A DNA stretch of 64,000 nt, taken from NCBI RefSeq assembly GCF_001544555.2, contig NZ_FCOK02000021.1, positions 62,001-126,000 on the forward strand, given 5' to 3'. The notes under the pieces are model-generated. The model made no database searches, had not been told where the DNA came from, and worked only from the letters and a program-made list of their open reading frames with translations. The position numbers were made by a program, and so were the translations under genes. Source of the DNA: Caballeronia udeis (GTDB lineage: Bacteria > Pseudomonadota > Gammaproteobacteria > Burkholderiales > Burkholderiaceae). Below, piece by piece: positions 18,627 to 26,386 of this stretch (position 1 is its first letter; every line of letters starts with the position of its first letter).

Positions 18627-20087
18627 TTACCGATACGCGGTGATTGTAAATTGAAATGTCATTCCCGAACCGATATTGCGGGACGCCCACACCCGTCCTC
18701 CGTGAGCCTCGACGATCGAACGACAAATAGACAGTCCCATACCCATACCATCTGCTTTTGTCGTGTAAAACGCGCTGAAAAGCCGGTCCAGCCCCTCGGG
18801 CTCCACGCCAACGCCAACGCCGACGTCCTGTACCGTCACGAGCACTTGGTCGGATTTGCGCTGTTCCGTTTGGATGGTTAGCACTCGCGCGCGATCGGTG
18901 ACTGCCGCCATGGCTTGGACACCGTTGATTGCAAGATTAATGATCACTTGCTGCAGTTGGATCCGGTCGCCACGCACCAAGGGCAATCCCGGCGCAAGCT
19001 GCAGCTGCACTGTCACTCGATGGCTGAGCGCCTCCTGCTTTACGAGAGCGACCGTCTCGTCGATGACCTCGTTGATGTCGAGTGGGATCACCTCCGGATC
19101 TGCCCCCTTGGCAAGATCGCAAACTCTTCGGATCACTCCGCCCGCCCGGTTGGCGTCTTCAAGAATGCGACTCAGGTTGATGCGCGCCTCGTCTACTTCC
19201 GGAACTTCGCGGGTCAGCCAGCGCAAGCTAGCTGATGCGTTAGTGGCGATGGCAGCGAGGGGCTGATTCACTTCATGCGCAATCGAAGCACTAATCTGTC
19301 CGAGGGACGTTACACGAGTGACGCGGGCGAGTTCCGCCTGTGCCGTGTGCAATGCCTCTTGCGCTGCCCTGGCTGCTGTGACGTCCATCAGTGCACCAAC
19401 GATTTCCTCCTCGCCGGATTTGTATGTCACGCGATGGGCTCGGACAGTCAGGTGTTTGATCGCTCCATTCGGCATCAGAAGACGGTGTTCGTACTCGTAG
19501 TCTTGTCCGCCTAGCGCCGCACGACCGATTTCATGCTGTACAAGTTCTCGGTCATCCGGGTGAACACGTTGGAGGACGAGGGCGATCGTCGGCTTAACCG
19601 TTTCTCCCACTCCAAATATCTGATACGTTTCTTTCGACCAAACAATGTCGCCGGTGGCTATCTTCCAGCCAAAGCTCCCCGTATGACTTAGCCATTGAGC
19701 TTCAGCCAAATAGGCCTGGCTCCGCCGCAATGCGCCTTCAGCGCATCTTCGCGCGACGGTCAGCCAGACCACAAACAGATCTGTCATCGCAAGCAGGACG
19801 ATGCGCGGTAATTCCGTAGGTGCGACATCGAATGAATTGGTCGGCGGCACGAAATAATAAGTGAAACCCAAGATGGACAGCGCAGTCGCGAGCAAAGCCG
19901 GACCGAGGCCACCGAACCAGGCACTGAACATGGTCGCGCAAAGAAACAGCGATACGAACGGACTACTTTGCATGTAAGTGTCTAGTAGACGCGCGGCGAC
20001 GAGCGCCGCGACAACCGACAGAACTGCAACTGCATAGTTCAAAATAGCGGACCGCCTGGACCACTGTAGAGGACTAGACTGCGACAT
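18627..20087 (-). CDS. Sensor histidine kinase with DUF4118-like membrane region and PAS domain
   Basis: The ATG at 20085-20087 (GGCAGGAAAT upstream) is preferred to a GTG five codons earlier, giving 486 residues. It has four hydrophobic segments in about 1-115 (DUF4118/KdpD-like), then a PAS domain at about 120-235 (HTGSFGWKIATGDIVWS...VHPDDRELVQHE). HisKA follows with the phosphoacceptor His271 in SIAHEVNQPL. The ATPase domain has NLAINGVQAM, DVGVGVGVEPEG and GMGMGLSICRSIVEAHGG. It is probably the partner of the FixJ-like regulator at 21.6 kb, encoded on the opposite strand 1.5 kb away. Confidence 0.9.
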   Translation of the reverse strand: MSQSSPLQWSRRSAILNYAVAVLSVVAALVAARLLDTYMQSSPFVSLFLCATMFSAWFGGLGPALLATALSILGFTYYFVPPTNSFDVAPTELPRIVLLAMTDLFVVWLTVARRCAEGALRRSQAYLAEAQWLSHTGSFGWKIATGDIVWSKETYQIFGVGETVKPTIALVLQRVHPDDRELVQHEIGRAALGGQDYEYEHRLLMPNGAIKHLTVRAHRVTYKSGEEEIVGALMDVTAARAAQEALHTAQAELARVTRVTSLGQISASIAHEVNQPLAAIATNASASLRWLTREVPEVDEARINLSRILEDANRAGGVIRRVCDLAKGADPEVIPLDINEVIDETVALVKQEALSHRVTVQLQLAPGLPLVRGDRIQLQQVIINLAINGVQAMAAVTDRARVLTIQTEQRKSDQVLVTVQDVGVGVGVEPEGLDRLFSAFYTTKADGMGMGLSICRSIVEAHGGRVWASRNIGSGMTFQFTITAYR

Positions 20088-20193
20088 ATTTCCTGCCTCC
20101 ACAAATCAGCAATGCCTCGCGCAATTTGACAGCCTAAGCCATTCGGATCGACATCTGCAGCGCTGGCTTGCCCCTGCATGACCGGACACGCGG

Positions 20194-20400
20194 TCACGCT
20201 CGGGTCGGTGAACTTCCGCGCTGGCGAAACTCGCGCGGCGAGCGGTGCTTCAATGCGCCGTGTGGGTACGACTCGTTGTAAACCGATTTTTTCGAGAACG
20301 TCAGCGTCTCGTCGACAATGTAGCAGGAACCATTGTCGCTGAGCCGGTTGATTTCGTTGTCGACCTTGTGCCCGCCATCGAAGCGGTTTTTGACAAGCAA
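20194..20400 (-). pseudogene. IS3-family transposase (orfB) C-terminal fragment with internal deletion
   Basis: The frame contains NGSCYIVDETLTF, part of the IS3 integrase core. It is followed directly by VYNESYPHGALKHRSPREFRQR, the typical C-terminal HSALKxRSPREF motif. In intact orfB these are separated by roughly 60-70 residues including the catalytic Glu, so an internal deletion has occurred. Only a scrap remains. Confidence 0.65.
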
Positions 20401-20454
20401 GGTCTGTTCCGGACAAAGGCCGCAAGGGCTTCAGGACGAAGTTACCGTACCTTA

Positions 20455-20700
20455 TGCGAACGATTTCCTTGCTGAGGTGCAGAACCTGCCCGAGCGCAAC
20501 TCGCGGTCGAACTGCTCGAACGGCTACTCGAAGGCGAAATCAAAAGCCGCTTCGCGAGGAACGTGTGCAGGAGAAAATTTTTCCGGTGTGCTGATCAAAG
20601 TAATTACACGCTACAAGAACCGGTCGATCCAGACGGCTCAGGTGATGGAAGAACTGATCGAGATGGCGAAGAACAATACCGAACAAACAAAACTGAGTCT
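20455..20700 (+). pseudogene. hsdR (type I restriction enzyme) C-terminal relic
   Basis: NDFLAEVQNLPER is in one frame, AQLAVELLERLLEGEIKSRF then ARNV in a second, and FSGVLIKVITRYKNRSIQTA then QVMEELIEMAK back in the first. Together they reproduce the C-terminal end of HsdR subunits (usually LAVELLERLLxGEIKxRF...VIKRYQNRSIETAQVIEELI). Two frame changes and the loss of all upstream domains show it is dead. The hsdM and hsdS genes are not in the window. Confidence 0.65.
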
Positions 20701-20849
20701 TCGAGCAATCGAAGGGAATAGCGAATACAAGGAGCGTCGCAAAGATCTACGTCTGTGAAACAAACGTTCATACGTGCAGGTGATTGCTGGAAATCCAACG
20801 AAGTCTCTCAATCAAAACCCATTGGTCTGCGTCCGGCCTGCCCAATACG

Positions 20850-21146
20850 TAAGTCTCGATCGCTGCCACTTGCATCGGCCTGGGGCGCATGAGCTACGAG
20901 CTCCGACACCTGCGCTTGCATGGCCTGATCGAGCGAGTGACCAAGACCCACCGCTATCGGCTCACAAACCTCGGCCTGCAAACGGCACTCTTCTACACGT
21001 GCGTCTACTCGCGCATCTTGCGCTCAGGCCTTCCATTGGTTAGCCCTCAGGCGCCTGCGGCCTCACCAGCGTCCTTGCAGCGCAGCTTCCGCAGCGCCGA
21101 GCAGGCCGTCAACACCTGGTGCGATCAGGTCAAAATCGCCGCGTAA
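20850..21146 (+). pseudogene. Winged-helix-like protein fragment
   Basis: From SIAATCIGLGRMSYELRHLR to the end VNTWCDQVKIAA the frame resembles the C-terminal part of a larger protein with a winged helix (MSYELRHLRLHGLIERV, then HRYRLTNLGLQTALFY). An in-frame TAA lies just upstream of the homologous stretch, so the N-terminal part is gone. An ATG at 20889 could still initiate 85 residues. The function of the parent family is unknown to me. Confidence 0.4.
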
Positions 21147-21634
21147 AAAACTTGACTCGAATGCTACAAGATCAATTCCGTCAATGAACCTAGCGAATCC
21201 GCTGGTCTTGCATTGGGCCGCCCAGTTGCGGCAGAAACTTCCCCGCTATTGCCCTCCGCACAGAGTGGGGAGACGGCGCCGTACTGCAGGAAAAAGTGCA
21301 GAGCGGCCTGCTCAATGCGGCGCTTGTGTAATCCGCGATCGTCGAGTCGATCCAGCTTGCAAGCGGCACTGAATATTTTACGGCGACTCGTGAAGGAAGA
21401 CGCCGATTGGTCCCGGCGTTGGGACTTCCTGATAGATCGTCAACCATAAATCGGACACCGCACCGAAGGCCAAATAAGCGTCCGTTCAGCGTCGCAAGCG
21501 ACGCTCGGGGACGAACCCGAGTGGACAACTACCAGGGCGGTGCATGCTAGTCCCTGTTCCGTGTCGGGGGCGTATAATACTTACGGTAAACGGCGGTGGG
21601 ATGCGACCGCGTTCTGGCTGTACGAGGTGCCCAA
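21147..21634. other. Intergenic region upstream of the response regulator
   Basis: No gene is supported. At about 21490 a 7-bp stem AGCGTCG/CGACGCT with a CAAG loop occurs without a T-tract. The segment GCGTATAATAC near 21570 could be part of a promoter for the regulator gene at 21635. Confidence 0.35.
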
Positions 21635-22315
21635 ATGACTGCTGGTCCGACCCACCGAATGCCGGCTGAAACAGCAGCAACCGACGGTCCCGTCATCTAC
21701 GTCGTCGACGACGACAGGGGCATCCGGCTTGCCCTCAGCACGCTTATGCGCTCCATGGGCTTGCGCGTCGAAGCGTTCGAGTCCCCTGACGAATTCCTGC
21801 GATTTCCTCACTCGGCCGGGCCAAGCTGCCTCATCCTCGACGTGCGGCTCCGCGGAAAAAGTGGCATGGCTTTTCATCAGGAAATCGTCAATAGCGGCAT
21901 GCGTATTCCGGTCGTATTCATAACGGGTCATGGAGACATCGAGATGGGTGTGAAGGCGATGAAGGCGGGTGCGCTAGACTTCTTTGCCAAGCCGTTCAAA
22001 GACCAGGACATGTTGGACGCAGTTGCTCACGCGCTGGCGCGAGACAGTGAGCGGCTCGCGGCAGAAACGGCGTTAGCCGGTCTGCGCGCTTCGTATGAAT
22101 CGCTGTCACCGCGCGAAAAAGAGGTGATGGCCTTCGTGCTGTCCGGCCTACTGAACAAGCAGATTGCCTCCGAGATGAACTTGAGCGAAATCACGGTCAA
22201 AGTTCACCGTGGACAGGTCATGCGTAAGATGAAGGCGCGCTCTATGCCAGACCTTGTCCGCAAGGCCGAATCCCTTGGTATCGAGCCCCATCTGCCTGAC
22301 GGCCGTCGTCACTGA
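21635..22315 (+). CDS. FixJ/NarL-type response regulator (REC + LuxR HTH)
   Basis: The protein is 226 residues from ATG at 21635 (GAGGTG upstream). The receiver domain has the acidic cluster VVDDD (24-27), phosphoacceptor Asp69 in LILDVRLRGKSG, FITGHGD and Lys119 in AKPF, typical of the FixJ/TodT/StyR group. The LuxR-type HTH lies at about 160-215 (LSPREKEVM...NKQIASEMNLSEITVKVHRGQVMRKM). It is a DNA-binding activator and the likely partner of the PAS kinase at 18.6 kb. The TATAC-N4-GTATA palindromes nearby are candidate targets. Confidence 0.9.
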   Translation: MTAGPTHRMPAETAATDGPVIYVVDDDRGIRLALSTLMRSMGLRVEAFESPDEFLRFPHSAGPSCLILDVRLRGKSGMAFHQEIVNSGMRIPVVFITGHGDIEMGVKAMKAGALDFFAKPFKDQDMLDAVAHALARDSERLAAETALAGLRASYESLSPREKEVMAFVLSGLLNKQIASEMNLSEITVKVHRGQVMRKMKARSMPDLVRKAESLGIEPHLPDGRRH

Positions 22316-22358
22316 GCCCCACCTGCCCGAGCCACTTCTGCGGCACGTGGGTGATTCG

Positions 22359-22730
22359 CTACGGGTTTCCAAGAGCGACCGTGAGCCAATGAGCCATTAC
22401 AGCGGGCTCGTAAGGCTTCTGCAGCAACACTAGTGCGCCGTTACTCACCGCCTTTGCCTGCAGTGACGGGGTCGGATATGCGGTGATAAAGATGGTCACA
22501 GGGGCATCCCCCTGCGCACGCAGGCACTCATGCATCTCGATACCCGACATCCCGGACATCCGAACGTCGGAAATCAGGCAGGAGGTATGAGCGGCCTGCC
22601 CGGACGAAAGAAATTCTTCTGCCGACTCATACATATGCGCCTGCCAGCCAAGCGACCGGATGAGGCTGCCTAACGCAAGACGGACGGCTTTATCATCGTC
22701 GACAATCGAAATAACAGGCGTAATTTGCAA
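22359..22730 (-). CDS. Single-domain response regulator (receiver only)
   Basis: The protein has 123 residues and a complete receiver domain: SIVDDD at 8-13, phosphoacceptor Asp55 in LISDVRMSGMSG, FITAYP, and Lys105 in LQKPY. There is no output domain. Such proteins act as phosphate sinks or diguanylate/kinase modulators. It is convergent with the FixJ-like gene and followed upstream by a broken kinase, suggesting both descend from a second FixL/FixJ-like cassette. Confidence 0.85.
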   Translation of the reverse strand: MQITPVISIVDDDKAVRLALGSLIRSLGWQAHMYESAEEFLSSGQAAHTSCLISDVRMSGMSGIEMHECLRAQGDAPVTIFITAYPTPSLQAKAVSNGALVLLQKPYEPAVMAHWLTVALGNP

Positions 22731-22879
22731 AATGCGGCCTCGGCCTCGTTTCTCAGGGGTGACGTGCGGTCGGTGCCGCGCGCCTCTTTTAGTTTGCAGA
22801 TTAGCTTACAACCGCGCCCAGTGACATGATACGAATGTATATGTGAACCGAACTACGGCCACGCCGGTCGCCTCTTGTG

Positions 22880-23430
22880 TCAGGTTCGTACTACCCCCTG
22901 CGTCATGCCTGGCGGCAGGCTGAATGAGAACGTCGCGCCGCCTTCAGGGTTATTAGAGGCCCAGATTTGCCCACCGTGTGCCTCAAGAATAGAACTGGAA
23001 ATAGCCAGCCCCATCCCGATGCCGGAACTGCGCGTAGTAAAAAGCGGTTCAAACAGTCGCGGAAGATTGTCCTCGCGAATACCTGCCCCGGAGTCCTTCA
23101 CAGCCACGACAACATTGCCTTCAGGGTCAACGCGGTCCGGCGACGCCCCCTTGATGAGCGTCCTTACACGTTGCACGATTTGGGCTGCTCTATTTCCCTC
23201 GTCTGTCATCCGGGACACGCAACCCTCTATTTCTGCCATGTTCGGAGGCTGGCGACACAGCCAGCGCAGATATGCTTCGCCGTTCGTAACGATGGTGGAA
23301 AGCGGCTGCCCCACTTCGGGGGCAATCAATGCACCCTGCTCACCAAGCACCGCGATCCGGTTTACACGTTCGAGTTCGCTTTGCGCATGCCGTACTTCGC
23401 CGTCTATTTGGTCTTGATCTACAAATAAAA
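22880..23430 (-). pseudogene. Histidine kinase relic lacking the phosphoacceptor His
   Basis: The frame reads VRHAQSELERVNRIAVLGE, then IAPEVGQPLSTIVTNGEAYL. In intact homologues, including the one at 18.6 kb, this is IAHEVNQPL, so His has become Pro. After LIKGASPDR the sequence jumps to VDPEGNVVVAVKDSGAGI and GIGMGLAISSSILEAHGG, so the N-box part of the ATPase domain is deleted. The sensor region is missing. It cannot autophosphorylate. Confidence 0.75.
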
Positions 23431-23484
23431 GCCGACGGATGTTGTTTCGCGCAGTTCGACACCGCTCAGCAAGTCTCTTCCCCC

Positions 23485-23598
23485 GTTATACGTCCGTATA
23501 GGCAAGTAACGCTAACGCGGTATCGGCATATCCCACCGTAGACTAGACTCGCCCTTCGGCAATACCTACTCTTCTTTCATAGAGACAGCGCTCGCTGT
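23485..23598 (+). promoter_or_regulatory. Conserved leader module, copy 2
   Basis: This begins with TATACGTCCGTATA (23487-23500), then GGCAAGTAACGCTAACG, CGGTATCGGCATATCC, CTCGCCCTTCGGCA and AGCGCTCGCTG. It is highly similar to minus-strand 18017-17905. It lies about 100 bp before the 42-aa gene at 23699, in the same orientation relative to it as copy 1 is to its gene. Confidence 0.65.
23487..23500. promoter_or_regulatory. TATAC-N4-GTATA palindrome, site 2
   Basis: TATACGTCCGTATA has the same 5-bp arms as the sites at 18002 and 38027, with centre GTCC. It is located about 200 bp upstream of the 42-aa gene, the same distance as site 3 from its paralogue. Confidence 0.5.
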
Positions 23599-23698
23599 TA
23601 TAGCAGCGCAAAGCTCGCGGTTCCGCCCAGACGACTACATCGCCTTTTGAGTGCCTGAGCGACTACTTCCGTTTTATAACGTCCTCAAGGAATGCATC

Positions 23699-23827
23699 AT
23701 GTCGCCTGTTCTGCATAACTGGATACATATTGGAAGCAACGCGTATATGGAGTACACATTCGTGCCGTGGCTTGGCAGGAACATCTATCGCCGTACCGTC
23801 GACCTATCCGCAATTTGCATTCAGTAG
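23699..23827 (+). CDS. Small protein of an unrecognised family (42 aa)
   Basis: ATG at 23699 with AAGGA upstream. The product is MSPVLHNWIHIGSNAYMEY, then TFVPWLGRNIYRRTVDLSAICIQ. A paralogue at 37834-37707 (minus) shares WIxxGSNAY, VPWL, RRTVD and the C-terminal CxQ, which shows that this short frame is a real, conserved protein. It is rich in aromatic residues and might bind a small ligand or partner protein. It lies downstream of a shared leader and palindrome. Confidence 0.65.
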   Translation: MSPVLHNWIHIGSNAYMEYTFVPWLGRNIYRRTVDLSAICIQ

Positions 23828-23901
23828 CCGCCCGGGCGGCGCTATTCGATTTCTACGCTTGTTCGATTGCTGCTTCACTCTTTGCTAAAGAAAGGAACGC
23901 G

Positions 23902-24504
23902 ATGTTGAACGATGAACCCAATACGGCTTTGGAGATCCTGTCAGAGAATGGCGCCCGCCCCACGTCTATTGGCCCCGCGCTCCCCTCAAGCCATCATTCG
24001 TCGCCGCATCGGCCGGGCCGGCTCACTCGGTCAACGTCCGGTGATGGCGCCTCGTCGGCGAAGGGTCCGGATCCTTGGGCAACCACGCTCGCAGCCATCC
24101 ATCAATTTTCTGCCCCGTCAGACTCGATGTGGAATTCTCCGGACCTGTCCAGCCTGCCGGCCTCTGCTGGCAAGCCGCGCCATCCGCGAAAGACGGACGG
24201 CGACGATGTGCGCACCTTTACTGTGACGGTCGTGGAGGAGCTTCCCAAGGCTCACTTCGCGCTGCGCTGGCATGATCCGACGCTTTGCAACTACGAGGCG
24301 CAGGTCTGGTCGCCGTGTTCCGCTCCCGCGTCGGGGCGTTGCGCGCTGTCCGGCAAGCATATCAAGCTGGGCGACAAGGTCTACCACCCCCGTAACCGCG
24401 GCCGGGTCAAGCCACTTAACGGAGACGCAATGATTCTGGCCAGGGAACTGATCAAGGCCCACATTGCGCCTGCACACGCTGATGTTAATTCGACGTCTCT
24501 CTAG
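23902..24504 (+). CDS. DUF3331 domain protein with disordered N-terminus
   Basis: The protein is 200 residues from ATG at 23902 (AAAGGAACGCG upstream). The first 110 residues are Ser/Pro-rich and probably disordered. The C-terminal domain has the DUF3331 pattern (TVTVVEELPKAHFALRWHD, then CALSGKHIKLGDKVYHPR and NGDAMILARELI). It resembles the 15.3-kb copy only in this domain. The function is unknown. Confidence 0.75.
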   Translation: MLNDEPNTALEILSENGARPTSIGPALPSSHHSSPHRPGRLTRSTSGDGASSAKGPDPWATTLAAIHQFSAPSDSMWNSPDLSSLPASAGKPRHPRKTDGDDVRTFTVTVVEELPKAHFALRWHDPTLCNYEAQVWSPCSAPASGRCALSGKHIKLGDKVYHPRNRGRVKPLNGDAMILARELIKAHIAPAHADVNSTSL

Positions 24505-24568
24505 TGAAACATCGTCTACGTGCTGGCCGAGTCATGGCGCGCGCTGCCGTCTGCACAGGAGGTCCAAA

Positions 24569-24778
24569 ATGAAACTAGATCCCGCCACGTTTGTGCGACT
24601 GCGCCGTCTCGCTCCAGCTCTCGATGATGTACTCAATGCAGGCGAGGTCGAGCATGCAGATCAGGCCATGGGCCTTGCTTCGCTTGGCCAGCTATGCGCA
24701 CAGTTGTTCGACGCATACCACTGCCAACACCCGGATGACATTGCGCAAGCACGACTCGACGCCCTGGAGCCGCAGTAA
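24569..24778 (+). CDS. Small hypothetical protein (69 aa)
   Basis: AGGAGG is nicely placed before ATG at 24569. The sequence MKLDPATFVRLRRLAPALDD, then GEVEHADQAMGLASLGQLCAQLFDAY, is mostly helical and acidic at its end. No family is recognised. It is in line with the DUF3331 gene and the next gene at 24957, so possibly co-transcribed. Confidence 0.6.
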   Translation: MKLDPATFVRLRRLAPALDDVLNAGEVEHADQAMGLASLGQLCAQLFDAYHCQHPDDIAQARLDALEPQ

Positions 24779-24956
24779 CGCACATCGTTTGGTGCCGACA
24801 GAACCCGCGAGCGGGTTGCCTCCGGATAGCGATCGTCAAAGGCCGCAGCAATCACGCTTCTCGTATCCATTTCAACACTCGTCGCTACGACGAACCGCTT
24901 GTCGATATAAAACAAGAAGCGACTACTGTGCAACTCACGTGCGGCAGGAGAACCAA

Positions 24957-25379
24957 ATGACCCTCGAATTTTTAAGCCATCAAGTCATTTTCGATCAGGC
25001 GGTCAAGCATCTTTTTCAGCAGCGCCAGGCAGCGTTGCTGCCGCGCCGCGGCGGCGCGTACCGTGGTTACTGCGGCGGCTGTCCGGTCGGCAGCTTCCTC
25101 AAGCCACGCGACTACCTATCGGTGATGGAAGGCGTCCCCATCCGCTATCTCAACCGGCAAATAAATGAAGTGCCTGCCTACATGAATGTGGGCGTTGCCG
25201 CGTTGAAAAAAGCGCTGTTGCGTTCAAAGATCAACGTGTACGACCCGCAGACGGTCAGCCTGCTGAGCTGTCTGCAAAACGTACATGACGTCTTCGGCGT
25301 TTGGGAATGGACCGACAGGCTGCAGTCCATCGCGCGCGAATTCGGCCTGAGCGCCGAACGAGTCAGGAACGCTGCGTGA
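24957..25379 (+). CDS. Hypothetical protein (140 aa)
   Basis: ATG at 24957, with CAGGAG seven bases upstream. The sequence begins MTLEFLSHQVIFDQAVKHLF, has a small Gly/Cys-rich segment RGGAYRGYCGGCPVGSFLKP at about 30-50, and then a helical domain ending REFGLSAERVRNAA. The CGGC motif could bind metal or be redox-active. I recognise no family name, though the length, ribosome site and codon use suggest a real gene. Confidence 0.65.
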   Translation: MTLEFLSHQVIFDQAVKHLFQQRQAALLPRRGGAYRGYCGGCPVGSFLKPRDYLSVMEGVPIRYLNRQINEVPAYMNVGVAALKKALLRSKINVYDPQTVSLLSCLQNVHDVFGVWEWTDRLQSIAREFGLSAERVRNAA

Positions 25380-25386
25380 GCTGGCC

Positions 25387-25533
25387 ATGCTGACACCCAA
25401 GGAGATCTACGAAAAAGTCACTGCGCACCGTCAAAGTTGCCTAAGTGTGCGTTCGCCAATGACTTCGGCTACAACCGATTTGGCGCGGGCCCTTACGGCA
25501 TTCGTGCGTCGATGGGCGCGGCAGCAACGGTGA
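25387..25533 (+). CDS. Small hypothetical protein (48 aa)
   Basis: The ATG at 25387 follows the previous stop by 7 bp, suggesting translational coupling. The product begins MLTPKEIYEKVTAHRQSCLSV and ends with the basic helix LARALTAFVRRWARQQR. It is too short for family recognition. Confidence 0.35.
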   Translation: MLTPKEIYEKVTAHRQSCLSVRSPMTSATTDLARALTAFVRRWARQQR

Positions 25534-25684
25534 CGCTCCCACCATTCCCGCACACCAATGTGTCGCCTGAGACGCTCACCACTTTGCGGCTGACCGACGT
25601 CGACGGCCGATCGTTCACTACCAAATTGGAAAGTGTTCGTCGAACAATCTCGTCACACCGTCCTTTTCGCCACAGAGCCGTGAA

Positions 25685-26377
25685 ATGACTATATCAAGAG
25701 TGCTGACTATTGAAGATGACCACCTTATCGCGAATGAAATCGTTCGTGAATTGGAAGGCCGTGGATTTTCGGTCGACTGGGTCGACAACGGGCCCGAAGG
25801 GCTGGCGCGCGCAGTAACTGACGAATACGATGCGATCACGCTCGACCGGATGTTGCCTGGCATAGATGGACTTTGCCTTCTCGCGACGATGCACAGTGCC
25901 GGCGTTCAGACGCCGGTATTGATATTGAGCGCGCTCGGCGATGTAGACGAGCGCGTGCGCGGCCTGCGCGCCGGCGGCGATGACTACCTGACGAAACCCT
26001 TCATCCCCGAAGAGCTGGTGGCGCGGCTCGAAGTACTGCTGCGCCGACGCCGCCGGGCAGCGACCGCTCAACAGGACACAGAGACAATGTTGTGCGTCGG
26101 GCCGCTCGAACTGGACTTGATCTCCCGCAAGGCCAAGCGTGACGGCGAAGAAATCGTGCTGCTGCCGACCGAATATCGCGTGCTCGAATTGATGATACGC
26201 CTTGTGGGGCAGACCATTACGCGCACGATGCTGTTCGAGGCCGTATGGGGTTATCATTTCAACCCCGGGACCAATCTTATCGATGTCCACATGAGCCGGT
26301 TGCGCAAAAAAATCGACCCGCCAGGGGTGAAACCCTTGATCCGAACTGTGCGCGGCTCGGGCTATATCCTCGCATAG
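25685..26377 (+). CDS. OmpR/PhoB-family response regulator
   Basis: The protein has 230 residues. The receiver has IEDD (9-12), phosphoacceptor Asp54 in LDRMLPGIDG and Lys104 in LTKPF. The C-terminal winged helix at about 130-228 has LLPTEYRVLELM, then TRTMLFEAVWGYHF and IDVHMSRLRKKID, and ends RTVRGSGYILA. It is followed within 10 bp by its histidine kinase gene. The group resembles heavy-metal or QseB-like regulators; the RND efflux operon downstream is a possible target. Confidence 0.92.
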   Translation: MTISRVLTIEDDHLIANEIVRELEGRGFSVDWVDNGPEGLARAVTDEYDAITLDRMLPGIDGLCLLATMHSAGVQTPVLILSALGDVDERVRGLRAGGDDYLTKPFIPEELVARLEVLLRRRRRAATAQQDTETMLCVGPLELDLISRKAKRDGEEIVLLPTEYRVLELMIRLVGQTITRTMLFEAVWGYHFNPGTNLIDVHMSRLRKKIDPPGVKPLIRTVRGSGYILA

Positions 26378-26386
26378 TCCAAGGCC

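Noticed and set aside
20194..20758. Reading the overlapping open frames here as an intact new gene
   Set aside because: The minus frame matches an IS3 transposase tail and the plus frames match HsdR only when frames are joined; both are relics.
22829..22840. ATACGAATGTAT as a fourth full member of the TATAC-N4-GTATA sites
   Set aside because: Arms are one base shorter on the left (GATAC instead of TATAC) and no leader similarity follows; kept only as a weak match.
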